From: an uncultured Oscillospiraceae bacterium
Lineage (GTDB): Bacteria > Bacillota > Clostridia > Oscillospirales > Acutalibacteraceae
Direction of reading: 5' to 3'
Assembly: GCA_905198295.1 (NCBI GenBank)
Contig: CAJKBW010000087.1
Location: forward strand, 1-11,575
DNA length: 11,575 nucleotides
The notes under the pieces were generated by a model. It was not told where the DNA came from. It saw only the letters and a list, made by a program, of their open reading frames with translations, and searched no databases. How positions within the stretch are numbered: position 1 is the stretch's first letter; each line of letters begins with the position of its first letter. The position numbers and the translations under genes are program-made. Below, in pieces: positions 1-6,258 of the stretch.

Positions 1-912
1 CACCCCTTTCCCGCAATTCGCCGTTTCGGTCAAATACCGGTACAGCCGCGTGGAGGAAATCCACGCGGCACTGCCCTGCCCGTCGGCGCAGTACCACACG
101 TCGTCCTGTGGCAGCCCGCCCGCCGCCAGCGCCTGCGACGCAAAGTTGGCGCAGTTTCCGCCCACCGGCGTATAATCCCGGTACACGGGATTGCGTGAGG
201 GTGCCCAGCGGTCCGTATAATCCAAAACAAATTGTATATTAAATTGTTCTATATACTTTGGGGAGTTATCTTTCAACTGTGGCGGCGTGCCGGTGATTGG
301 CTGCGGCGGAAGGCTTACCTCGCCCGCATAGGCGCGGTACAACGGGTCGTCCGCCCAGCCACCCCCGCCCGCCTGCGTCGGCCGTCCCTCGTAATAGGTG
401 TCACGCGTGATTTGCCACACCCCGCCGTTTTGCGCGAAATGCAGCACATGCCACACCCCGTATCCCGACAGGTCGGCGCTCTCGGGTGAGGTGTAACCAG
501 GATACCAGTTGTAGAAATAGGCATATTCGTATACATTTAGTATATATCCATCCACCTGCTGCCGCACCGCGTCCAGACGGAGTGAGACCGCCGCGCCGGA
601 AAACCGGCATTTCCAGTCCCGGCGCAGCTCCTGCAGGCGAAGGACACGCTGCTGTTCCGCGTCCTTTACCGCCTCGGCGGCGCACAGCGCCTCCAGTGCG
701 TCCGGCCCGAGCGCGCCTTCGGCCACACCGAAACTGTTCCCGCGGCAGGCGAAATACGCGGTCAGCAGTTCATTGGCCGCTGCCGGCAGTGTAAAATCGC
801 TGCTTTCCAGCGTTACACGACAGGCCGTAAAGGGAGACGGCTTGTCTTGTAAAATACAGCCAGGCAGCATTAGCAGCAGGACAAGCAGCACGGCCGCTGT
901 TATTTTCCGCAA
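1..912 (-). CDS. Amidase_6-type cell-surface lipoprotein (C-terminus beyond the left edge)
   Basis: The minus-strand frame is open from a TTG start at 912-910 to the left edge, 304 residues, with no stop. The start is chosen because GGGAGG (926-921) lies 8 bases upstream and a lipoprotein signal peptide follows at once: positive N-terminus (RK), hydrophobic run (residues 5-17) and LPGC with Cys19 as the likely lipidated residue. Residues 25-200 are a tyrosine-rich region I do not recognise. From about residue 220 it matches the putative amidase domain Amidase_6: a YTDRWAPSRNPVY block, then VGGNCANFASQALAAGG with the probable catalytic Cys254, then SAAWISSTRLYRYL (282-295). The family is a papain-like fold thought to cut amide or peptide bonds at the cell surface. 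The remaining C-terminal part, where a catalytic His would be expected, lies outside the window. The gene is divergent from the one at 1103. Domain call firm; substrate unknown. Confidence 0.85.
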   Translation of the reverse strand, partial: MRKITAAVLLVLLLMLPGCILQDKPSPFTACRVTLESSDFTLPAAANELLTAYFACRGNSFGVAEGALGPDALEALCAAEAVKDAEQQRVLRLQELRRDWKCRFSGAAVSLRLDAVRQQVDGYILNVYEYAYFYNWYPGYTSPESADLSGYGVWHVLHFAQNGGVWQITRDTYYEGRPTQAGGGGWADDPLYRAYAGEVSLPPQPITGTPPQLKDNSPKYIEQFNIQFVLDYTDRWAPSRNPVYRDYTPVGGNCANFASQALAAGGLPQDDVWYCADGQGSAAWISSTRLYRYLTETANCGKGV

Positions 913-938
913 AGCAAAAACCTCCCATCGAATTGGCA

Positions 939-965
939 ATAAGATCGGGGTCGTGCTTATCTTAT
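939..965. promoter_or_regulatory. Inverted repeat in the divergent intergenic region
   Basis: Perfect 7-base arms ATAAGAT (939-945) and ATCTTAT (959-965) separated by 13 bases, between the divergent lipoprotein gene and the gene at 1103. It could be an operator serving both directions. There is no U-tract, so it is not a terminator. Function is inference. Confidence 0.25.
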
Positions 966-995
966 CCCTATGCTGCGGCAAAACCGAAAAAAACC

Positions 996-1024
996 TTGCC
1001 AGCGCGGCCGACAGGTGGTAAATT
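996..1024 (+). promoter_or_regulatory. Probable sigma-A promoter for the 1103-3414 gene pair
   Basis: TTGCCA (996-1001), 17-base spacer, TAAATT (1019-1024), with a TG one base before the -10 (extended -10). It lies about 80 bases upstream of the ATG at 1103. The -10 is a moderate match. Confidence 0.45.
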
Positions 1025-1102
1025 AAGTAAAGACGCCGCAGCTGCTGCCCGGACCGCATAATCCGGCGGCTTTGCGGAAATGGATGTAAGGAGAGATTTT
1101 GT

Positions 1103-1771
1103 ATGTACGAAGCGCTGCAGACCAAAAACCTGTATGATTTGAGCCATACTATCGCCGCGCCGCTGCTGGCGGAAACGGTGTATCCGTGGGAGGCGCTCGC
1201 CGGCATTCACGCCTTTATCGCCCGTGCGGGTGCGGCGCTGCCGGGGGAGGAATACGATCATCCGCGGGAAACGGTATGGATCCATAAAACGGCTAAGGTC
1301 GCGCAGACCGCATTTATCGGCGACGATGTGATCATCGGCCCGGAGGCAGAGATCCGCCACTGTGCGTTTATCCGCGGCAACGCGATTGTCGGTGCCGGTG
1401 CGGTGGTCGGCAACTCCACCGAGCTGAAAAACGTGATCCTGTTTGATAAGGTGCAGGTGCCGCATTACAACTATGTGGGTGATTCGGTACTCGGCTTCAA
1501 GGCGCATATGGGCGCGGGCTCCATCACCTCCAACGTCAAGAGCGACAAAACCCTCGTGACCGTGTCGGCGGACGGCGGACGGCTGGAGAGCGGACTGAAA
1601 AAGTTCGGGGCGATGCTCGGCGACGAGGTGGAAGTCGGCTGCGGCAGCGTGCTCAATCCCGGCACTGTCGTCGGTGCGCACAGTCAGATTTATCCGCTGT
1701 CGGCGGTGCGCGGCTTCGTGCCGGCAGGCAGCATCTATAAAAAACGCGGCGAGGTTGTCGAAAAGCGGTGA
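1103..1771 (+). CDS. Left-handed beta-helix (hexapeptide-repeat) acyltransferase-like protein, GlmU C-terminal-like
   Basis: 222 residues, ATG start behind TAAGGAGAG (1087-1095). A short helical N-terminal part (1-65) precedes a run of hexapeptide-type repeats (about 66-215), for example TAKVAQTAFIGDDVIIGP, EIRHCAFIRGNAIVG and VEVGCGSVLNPGTVVG, typical of the left-handed parallel beta-helix. The segment VGNSTELKNVILFDKVQVP followed by HYNYVGDSVLG resembles the C-terminal acetyltransferase half of GlmU, and Clostridia carry stand-alone proteins of this type often labelled UDP-GlcNAc pyrophosphorylase. No nucleotidyltransferase domain is present, so that label would be wrong on the visible sequence; an acyl-CoA-dependent transfer to a sugar nucleotide is more likely. 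Its TGA overlaps an ATG (TGATG), but the next gene probably starts at 1810. Fold firm; substrate unknown. Confidence 0.85.
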   Translation: MYEALQTKNLYDLSHTIAAPLLAETVYPWEALAGIHAFIARAGAALPGEEYDHPRETVWIHKTAKVAQTAFIGDDVIIGPEAEIRHCAFIRGNAIVGAGAVVGNSTELKNVILFDKVQVPHYNYVGDSVLGFKAHMGAGSITSNVKSDKTLVTVSADGGRLESGLKKFGAMLGDEVEVGCGSVLNPGTVVGAHSQIYPLSAVRGFVPAGSIYKKRGEVVEKR

Positions 1772-1809
1772 TGGCCCGGCCTGAAATTTTCGAAAGGGGG
1801 AAACGGCAT

Positions 1810-3414
1810 ATGAACCGGCTGCGGCGCGCGGCGCTGACGGTGGCAGCCTGCCTTATGCTGGCGGCGTGCCTGCTGCTGCCCGGGTGCAAAAAGGATACTG
1901 TCATGGGCAAGGGCTTTCGCTTCCCCCTGTCGGCTGAACCGCGGCAGCTGGACCCGCAGGTGGCATCGGACAGCGCGTCGGCAACGGTGATTACGGCGCT
2001 TTTCGAGGGGCTGACCCGCCTGGATGCGCAGGGACAGCCGGTACCGGGTGCGGCCGAATGGACGGTGTCGCCCGACGGCTTGACCTATACCTTTACGCTG
2101 CGGGACAGCAAGTGGAGCGACGAGCAGCCGGTATGTGCGCAGGATTTTGTATACGGCTTCCGGCGCGCGGCGGATCCGGCAACCAAATCACCGCTCGCCG
2201 GGGAGACTTACAGCATCGCGGGTGCCCGGCAGATTCATCAGGACGGTGCGCCGCTGTCCTCGCTCGGGGTGACCGCTGCGGACGACAAGACGCTGGTCAT
2301 CACGCTGGAAGCGCCGGACGACAGTTTTTTGACCCGGCTGGCTTCGGTGCCCTTCATGCCCTGCCGGGAGGATTTTTTTACCGCCACCGGCGGCCGCTAT
2401 GGCCTGGAGGCAGAAAATCTGATCAGCAACGGTCCGTTTGCGCTGGACGTATGGAACCACGGCAAGTCGTTGCTGATGATCAAAAATGAACACTACTACG
2501 GTGCGCAGGAGATCTATCCTTCGGCGGTGCGGTATGTCATCGGCGGGACGGAAGATCCCCTGGCCGCGATTTCTGCCGGCAGTCTCGATGCGGCAGAAAT
2601 CGCGGCGGAGGACGCTGCTGCCGCCGAAGAGGAGGGCATGCGCCTTGTCCGTCTGGACGATACCACCCGTATGCTGTGGCTGAACAATAATAACGCGGCG
2701 CTGTCGAGCGCGGCGGTGCGCCGCGCGCTGCGCGACGCCATCGAGTGGGATACCCTAAACCGGACGATTGCGGTGGCGGGGGAGACACAGGCGCTGGGTT
2801 ATGCCGCGGGGGATGCGGTGACCGGCGGCGGAGAGATCTACCGCACCGAAGCGAACGCTCTGCCGGGACGTACCGACACGGCCTCGGCGCGCGACGGGCT
2901 CCAGGAGGGATTGGCGCAGGCGGAGCTTAACGCCATGCCGGCGCTGACGGTACTGTGCGCGGACGATGAGCACAGCCGTGCGATCGCGCTCGATGTGGTG
3001 CAGTCATGGCAGAAAAACCTGTCGCTGTATTTTGAACTCGAGCCGGTGCCGGAGGCCAGACTGCGCTCGGCGCTGAGCACCGGAAATTACACTATCGCCA
3101 TCGCGGAGTATACGCCGTCAGGGATAACCGCAGCGGCGGCGTTCGCCGGCTTTGCCGGTGTGGATGAGCAGGAAAATTACGCGAATTTTTCCTCCGCACA
3201 GGCGCAGACGCAGCTGGCGGCAGCAGGTTCCCGCGCCGGACTGGAAGCGATGGAGGCGTGGCTGTATGCCGAATGCCCGTCGGTGCCGCTGAGCGCAAAA
3301 GCACGGCTGTTTGCGCTGCCGGAGAACGTTTCAGGGGTGGTAATCCGCCCGTTCGGCGGCGGGGAATACGGCGCGGCGATCGATTTCCGCACTGCCGGAA
3401 AAAGCGACGGCTGA
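1810..3414 (+). CDS. Oligopeptide-type ABC transporter substrate-binding lipoprotein (SBP family 5, OppA-like)
   Basis: 534 residues from ATG 1810, preferred over in-frame GTG 1768/ATG 1771 because AAGGGGG (1794-1800) sits correctly before it and the signal peptide then starts properly (MNRLRR plus hydrophobic run). Two cysteines could be lipidated: Cys20 in LAAC and Cys26 in LLPGCKKD; the second has the more typical charged follow-on. The mature part shows SBP_bac_5 signatures: QLDPQVASDSASATVI, FEGLTRLDAQGQPVPGAAEW, then YTFTLRDSKWSD and AQDFVYGFRRAADP. The family captures peptides outside the membrane and passes them to an Opp/Dpp permease. No permease or ATPase gene is adjacent, so it is an orphan binding protein or a sensor. 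It is probably co-transcribed with the gene at 1103 (38-base gap). No terminator is visible after it. Confidence 0.88.
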   Translation: MNRLRRAALTVAACLMLAACLLLPGCKKDTVMGKGFRFPLSAEPRQLDPQVASDSASATVITALFEGLTRLDAQGQPVPGAAEWTVSPDGLTYTFTLRDSKWSDEQPVCAQDFVYGFRRAADPATKSPLAGETYSIAGARQIHQDGAPLSSLGVTAADDKTLVITLEAPDDSFLTRLASVPFMPCREDFFTATGGRYGLEAENLISNGPFALDVWNHGKSLLMIKNEHYYGAQEIYPSAVRYVIGGTEDPLAAISAGSLDAAEIAAEDAAAAEEEGMRLVRLDDTTRMLWLNNNNAALSSAAVRRALRDAIEWDTLNRTIAVAGETQALGYAAGDAVTGGGEIYRTEANALPGRTDTASARDGLQEGLAQAELNAMPALTVLCADDEHSRAIALDVVQSWQKNLSLYFELEPVPEARLRSALSTGNYTIAIAEYTPSGITAAAAFAGFAGVDEQENYANFSSAQAQTQLAAAGSRAGLEAMEAWLYAECPSVPLSAKARLFALPENVSGVVIRPFGGGEYGAAIDFRTAGKSDG

Positions 3415-3419
3415 GCCGC

Positions 3420-3449
3420 TTGCCAACTGCCGTGCGGGTGTGATATACT
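3420..3449 (+). promoter_or_regulatory. Promoter of icd
   Basis: TTGCCA (3420-3425), 18-base spacer, TATACT (3444-3449) with a TG extended -10 element at 3441-3442. The ATG of icd is 40 bases downstream, leaving a short leader with the Shine-Dalgarno GGAAAGGAAGG (about 3472-3482). Confidence 0.65.
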
Positions 3450-3488
3450 GTTTCATCATAGCGTACAAGCCGGAAAGGAAGGGTTTCG

Positions 3489-4697
3489 ATGGAAAAAATC
3501 CGTATGACAACGCCGCTCGTGGAGATGGACGGCGATGAAATGACCCGCATTCTGTGGGAAGCGATCAAGGAAAAGCTGCTGACCCCGTTTGTGGAGCTGA
3601 AATGTGAATATTACGATCTCGGCCTGCGCCACCGTGACGAAACCGACGATCAGGTAACCGTGGAAGCAGCTGAGGCGATCAAAAAGTACGGTGTCGGCGT
3701 CAAGTGTGCCACCATCACCCCCAACGCGCAGCGGGTGGAGGAATACGGCCTCAAGCAGATGTGGAAAAGCCCGAACGGCACCATCCGCGCGATGCTCGAC
3801 GGCACCGTTTTCCGCGCACCGGTGGTGGTCAAAGGGGTCGCGCCGAGCGTATCCACTTGGAAAAAACCGATCACCATCGCCCGTCACGCGTACGGCGATA
3901 TCTATAAGAATACCGAGATGTATACCCCCGCGGCCGCCAAAGCGGAGCTGGTGCTGACCGCACCCGACGGCACCGAGACCCGCCGGCTGATTCACGATTT
4001 CCAGGGCGGCGGCGTGGTCATGGGTATGCACAATACCGACGCCTCGATCTCGAGTTTTGCGCGCGCGTGCTTCAACTATGCGCTGTCCATCAAGCAGGAT
4101 CTGTGGTTTTCCACCAAGGATACCATCTCCAAGACCTACGACCACCGGTTCAAGGATATTTTTGCCGAAATTTACGAAAATGAATTCAAGGCGGCCTTTG
4201 AGGCGGCTGGCATCACCTATTTCTATACTCTGATCGACGATGCGGTCGCGCGGGTGATCCGGTCGGAGGGCGGCTTTATCTGGGCGTGCAAGAACTACGA
4301 CGGCGATGTGATGAGCGATATGGTCGCGACCGCGTTCGGTTCGCTGGCGATGATGACCAGTGTGCTCGTCTCGCCCGACGGCAAGTATGAATACGAGGCG
4401 GCGCACGGCACCGTCACCCGGCACTATTACCGGCATCTCAAGGGAGAGGAAACCTCTACCAACTCAGTGGCGACCATCTTTGCGTGGTCGGGCGCGCTGC
4501 GCAAGCGCGCGCAGCTGGACGGCCTGCCGGAGCTGGAGGCGTTCGCCGACAAGCTCGAGCAGGCGACCATCGGCACCATCGAGGGCGGCGTGATGACCAA
4601 GGATCTCGCGCTGCTGTCCACCCTGCCGGAGAAAAAGGCGGTCAATTCGCTGGAATTCCTTGACGCGGTGGCTGAGCGCCTCGCCGCGCTGCTGTAA
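3489..4697 (+). CDS. icd: Isocitrate dehydrogenase, NADP+-dependent, homodimeric (eukaryote-like) type
   Basis: 402 residues, full length for the type II dimeric family. It oxidatively decarboxylates isocitrate to 2-oxoglutarate with NADP+, supplying glutamate carbon and NADPH in the cytosol. Substrate-site motifs are intact: TITPN (75-79), KSPNGTIR (93-100, Ser94 and Arg100), Arg109, the ARHAYGDIYK block (Arg132, Tyr139) and STKDT (208-212). Metal ligands are Asp250 in LIDD plus Asp273 and Asp277 in NYDGDVMSD. The cofactor loop AAHGTVTRHYYRHLKGEETS keeps Arg311 and His312, the pair that binds the 2'-phosphate in NADP-type enzymes, so NADP rather than NAD is expected. No other TCA gene is adjacent. 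It is monocistronic: own promoter at 3420 and terminator at 4741. Confidence 0.96.
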   Translation: MEKIRMTTPLVEMDGDEMTRILWEAIKEKLLTPFVELKCEYYDLGLRHRDETDDQVTVEAAEAIKKYGVGVKCATITPNAQRVEEYGLKQMWKSPNGTIRAMLDGTVFRAPVVVKGVAPSVSTWKKPITIARHAYGDIYKNTEMYTPAAAKAELVLTAPDGTETRRLIHDFQGGGVVMGMHNTDASISSFARACFNYALSIKQDLWFSTKDTISKTYDHRFKDIFAEIYENEFKAAFEAAGITYFYTLIDDAVARVIRSEGGFIWACKNYDGDVMSDMVATAFGSLAMMTSVLVSPDGKYEYEAAHGTVTRHYYRHLKGEETSTNSVATIFAWSGALRKRAQLDGLPELEAFADKLEQATIGTIEGGVMTKDLALLSTLPEKKAVNSLEFLDAVAERLAALL

Positions 4698-4740
4698 AAA
4701 GCGGCTTTGCCCGGAAAACGTCTGGGAACATATGCAGAAG

Positions 4741-4771
4741 AAAGCCGAAGGCCGTCAGGCCTTCGGCTTTT
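4741..4771 (+). terminator. Rho-independent terminator of icd
   Basis: 13-base-pair stem, arms 4741-4753 and 4758-4770 (core GCCGAAGGCC / GGCCTTCGGC), loop GTCA, ending in TTTT. It starts 44 bases after the icd stop. Confidence 0.9.
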
Positions 4772-4805
4772 CGTGTCCGGCGATTACTTGCGCCGGGCAC
4801 CCGCG

Positions 4806-4839
4806 TGATGTGGTGCCGATTCCGGCCGCGCGGCCAAAC
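4806..4839 (+). repeat. 34-base direct repeat, copy A
   Basis: Begins TGATGTGGTGCCGATTCC and continues into the palindrome GGCCGCGCGGCC (4824-4835) then AAAC. It matches copy B (5306-5339) at 31 of 34 positions by eye. Weaker similarity (GGGCACCCG versus GGGCAACCG) extends about 10 bases to the left. Confidence 0.85.
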
Positions 4840-4910
4840 GCGGCGCGGGCTGTGGAATGTTTGGCTGCCAAACCATTGACAACATCATTTTGCCCGATAC
4901 TAGGCAGCTA

Positions 4911-4938
4911 CGTCCTTTTGTAAGCAAACAAAAGGACG
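4911..4938. repeat. Hairpin, 11-bp stem
   Basis: Arms CGTCCTTTTGT (4911-4921) and ACAAAAGGACG (4928-4938), 6-base loop. No U-tract follows. A TTGACA (4876-4881) lies upstream with only a poor -10 (TACTAG, 4898-4903), so transcription into it is uncertain. Confidence 0.7.
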
Positions 4939-5037
4939 CAAAAGTTGCTTTATTCCGCTTAACTGCTCGCGGCTGTCACGCCGCGGTTCAAGTTGAGCGG
5001 GAATTCCCGGCTGGCCGGCCACGGACTTTTGCGTCCT
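4933..5037. repeat. Long-range 13-bp inverted repeat
   Basis: AGGACGCAAAAGT (4933-4945) is perfectly complementary to ACTTTTGCGTCCT (5025-5037), enclosing 79 bases. The left arm shares six bases (4933-4938) with the right arm of the 4911-4938 hairpin, so the two pairings exclude each other. Confidence 0.7.
4951..5002. repeat. Compound stem-loop
   Basis: Inner stem CGCGGC (4968-4973) / GCCGCG (4980-4985), loop TGTCAC. Imperfect outer stem TTCCGCTTAACT (4953-4964) with AGTTGAGCGGGAA (4991-5003), including a G-T wobble and one bulge. It nests inside the 4933-5037 inverted repeat. Confidence 0.5.
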
Positions 5038-5204
5038 ATCGCAATGCGATAATTATGAGACGTTCTGTCTATGCCCTATCCATTTGATATAGGCCGGCCG
5101 ACGCCGGAGGATACCGCTGCCGCTGGTGTCAGCGGGGAAACGCATCTCCCGCTCTCCTGCCGCATGAGGAGAAACAAATTCGCCCTCAATGAATTCGGTG
5201 CTGT

Positions 5205-5228
5205 CGAAAAACGCCTATGCGTTTTTCG
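5205..5228. repeat. Hairpin, 10-bp stem
   Basis: CGAAAAACGC (5205-5214) / GCGTTTTTCG (5219-5228), loop CTAT. The T-run is inside the stem and no U-tract follows, so it is not a standard terminator. Confidence 0.7.
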
Positions 5229-5242
5229 CTTGGTGCCGGGGA

Positions 5243-5285
5243 ACAAAAGCGCTTTTGCCTACTTTTGGCGCTTTGGCCAAAAGTA
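5243..5285. repeat. Two adjacent palindromes
   Basis: CAAAAGCGCTTTTG (5243-5256) is a perfect 14-base palindrome. Right after it, TACTTTTGGC (5260-5269) pairs with GCCAAAAGTA (5276-5285) over a GCTTTG loop. Copy B of the direct repeat begins 21 bases further on. Confidence 0.75.
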
Positions 5286-5305
5286 AGTGGCCGCGGGCAA
5301 CCGTA

Positions 5306-5339
5306 TGATGTGGTGCTGATTTTGGCCGCGCGGCCAAAC
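5306..5339 (+). repeat. 34-base direct repeat, copy B
   Basis: Begins TGATGTGGTGCTGATT, same orientation as copy A and exactly 500 bases downstream. The differences from copy A enlarge its central palindrome to 18 bases (5321-5338, TTTGGCCGC...GCGGCCAAA). Confidence 0.85.
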
Positions 5340-5355
5340 ATGCCGCAAAGTATGT

Positions 5356-5373
5356 CTGCCGATAAGTCGGCAG
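5356..5373. repeat. Short hairpin
   Basis: CTGCCGA (5356-5362) / TCGGCAG (5367-5373), loop TAAG. It follows copy B of the direct repeat and has no U-tract. Confidence 0.6.
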
Positions 5374-5454
5374 CACGGATTTGCCGGATACCGGGGCAAT
5401 GTTTCTTCAGCGGCCTTTTCCCACAAGAAAAAGCGGAGAAAAACACGTAAACGG

Positions 5455-5483
5455 TTGACAAGCGTGCGTCAGCATGATAAAAT
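5455..5483 (+). promoter_or_regulatory. Promoter of the rplU-prp-rpmA operon
   Basis: Consensus TTGACA (5455-5460), 17-base spacer, TAAAAT (5478-5483) with a TG extended -10 (5475-5476). This is one of the strongest promoters in the window, as expected for ribosomal protein genes. The start of transcription should be near 5490, giving a leader of about 90 bases. Confidence 0.85.
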
Positions 5484-5490
5484 AGCGGTT

Positions 5491-5581
5491 GCCGCATGAT
5501 CCGGGCATGGATAAAGCGGACGGTTTTGCCGTCCCGCCTGGGGATCAGCGAGTCTTAAGGAAAAGGCAGGTGCCTGTCAAA
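5491..5581 (+). promoter_or_regulatory. Structured 5' leader of rplU, candidate L21 leader
   Basis: The leader can close an outer stem TGATCC (5497-5502) / GGATCA (5542-5547) around an inner hairpin GCGGACGG (5516-5523) / CCGTCCCGC (5529-5537, one bulged C). A second small hairpin AGGC (5564-5567) / GCCT (5572-5575) puts the ribosome-binding AGGT in its loop, just before the ATG at 5582. L21 leaders that bind L21 and autoregulate the operon are known in Firmicutes. Identity here rests on position and foldability; I could not score it against the family model. Confidence 0.55.
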
Positions 5582-5950
5582 ATGTACGCAATTATCGAAA
5601 CCGGCGGCAAGCAGTACAAGGTGGAGAGCGGCGACGTTCTGTTCATCGAAAAGCTGGATGCGGCTGAAGAAACCTCCGTCACCTTTGACAAGGTCGTTGC
5701 ACTGCACAACGACAAGGAGCTGAAGGTCGGCGCGCCGTATATCAAGGGCGCTTCGGTGGAAGCTCAGGTTGTCAAGAATGGCAAAGGCAAGAAGATCACC
5801 GTCTTCACCTATCGTCCCAAGAAGGGCAGCCAGCGCAAGCTCGGCCATCGTCAGCCCTATACCAAGGTGCAGATTGGCGCGATCCACGCCAGAGCGACCC
5901 GCGCGAAGGCTGCGGCGGAGACCGCGGCTGCGGAAAATGACGCGCAGTAA
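5582..5950 (+). CDS. rplU: 50S ribosomal protein bL21
   Basis: 122 residues beginning MYAIIETGGKQYKVESGD, the diagnostic L21 N-terminus. The body keeps the family landmarks: VGAPYIKGASVEAQVV, then TVFTYRPKKGSQRKLGHRQP and YTKVQIGAI. It is about 20 residues longer than the usual L21 (near 103) because of an Ala/Glu-rich tail after residue 103, probably disordered. The start at 5582 is chosen over an in-frame ATG at 5489 because the L21 family begins here and 5491-5581 reads as a structured leader. L21 binds 23S rRNA in the 50S subunit. First gene of the operon with prp and rpmA; its 3' end overlaps prp by 14 bases. Confidence 0.97.
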   Translation: MYAIIETGGKQYKVESGDVLFIEKLDAAEETSVTFDKVVALHNDKELKVGAPYIKGASVEAQVVKNGKGKKITVFTYRPKKGSQRKLGHRQPYTKVQIGAIHARATRAKAAAETAAAENDAQ

Positions 5951-6254
5951 GTTCCTGCAAAGGAACGGCCGCCTGTGCGGTTTTCTCCTCACCGGGCATG
6001 CCGGAAGCGCCGAAGCGGGACAGAATCTTGTCTGCGCGGCGGTGTCATCGGCGGCGTATATGACAGCCAATACCATCACCGAGGTCTGCGGATGTCATCC
6101 CGACATCGAGACAGCGGATGGGTGTATGGCGGTTCGGCTTTCCGACCGGGAAGCGGAGCGCTGTGTCGATATCCTCGAAGGGTTCCGGCTGCATATGCAG
6201 GAGCTTCGGGAAATGTATCCGAAATACATTACGATCGAATTGACGGAGGTGTAA
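5937..6254 (+). CDS. prp: Ribosomal-processing cysteine protease Prp
   Basis: 105 residues between rplU and rpmA, the usual Firmicutes place for this gene (formerly YsxB). Prp removes the N-terminal extension of L27, which is essential for a working ribosome in bacteria that have the extension. The catalytic pair is visible: His21 in LLTGHAGS and Cys33 in GQNLVCAAVSS. ATG 5937 is chosen because the N-terminus then aligns with the family (RNGRLCGF before the His). It overlaps the end of rplU by 14 bases and has no close Shine-Dalgarno sequence, so translation is probably coupled to rplU. The substrate is encoded immediately downstream. Confidence 0.93.
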   Translation: MTRSKFLQRNGRLCGFLLTGHAGSAEAGQNLVCAAVSSAAYMTANTITEVCGCHPDIETADGCMAVRLSDREAERCVDILEGFRLHMQELREMYPKYITIELTEV

Positions 6255-6258
6255 TCTC

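Larger units (their letters stand above)
4772..5450. other. Gene-poor, repeat- and hairpin-rich intergenic region
   Basis: About 680 bases between the icd terminator and the rplU promoter with no credible gene. Short open frames exist in several phases, but their translations resemble no family, lack good Shine-Dalgarno sequences and run through the hairpins. What it does hold is a 34-base direct repeat at a 500-base offset, at least five hairpins, two GGCCGGCC palindromes (5012-5019, 5092-5099), a GGGAATTCCC palindrome (4999-5008) and a small hairpin ATCGC-AAT-GCGAT (5039-5051). This composition fits an interspersed, non-coding repeat family or remnants of a mobile element. Function unknown. 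Confidence 0.7.

Noticed and set aside
1768..1809. Upstream start for the solute-binding protein (GTG 1768 or ATG 1771, overlapping the previous stop)
   Set aside because: It would add 13-14 residues before the signal peptide; ATG 1810 has a good Shine-Dalgarno sequence and a proper signal-peptide start.
3456..4436. Long minus-strand open frame (326 codons) opposite icd
   Set aside because: A shadow of GC-rich codon use in icd; the plus strand encodes an intact, recognised enzyme and the antisense translation has no family motifs. The same applies to 968-1681, 7012-7809 and 8839-9729 minus.
4876..4903. TTGACA (4876) as a promoter inside the repeat region
   Set aside because: The best -10 at suitable spacing (TACTAG) is poor and no gene follows; kept only as a remark on the hairpin.
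5205..5228. 10-bp hairpin as a transcription terminator
   Set aside because: No U-tract after the stem on either strand; the T and A runs are inside the stem.
4660..5497. Several open frames of 70-100 codons across the icd-rplU gap, on both strands
   Set aside because: They run through hairpins and repeats, overlap each other in different phases, resemble no protein family and lack suitable ribosome-binding sites.
5489..5581. 31-residue N-terminal extension of L21 from ATG 5489
   Set aside because: It starts almost at the predicted transcription start, has no ribosome-binding site, and the stretch folds as an RNA leader; the L21 family begins at 5582.
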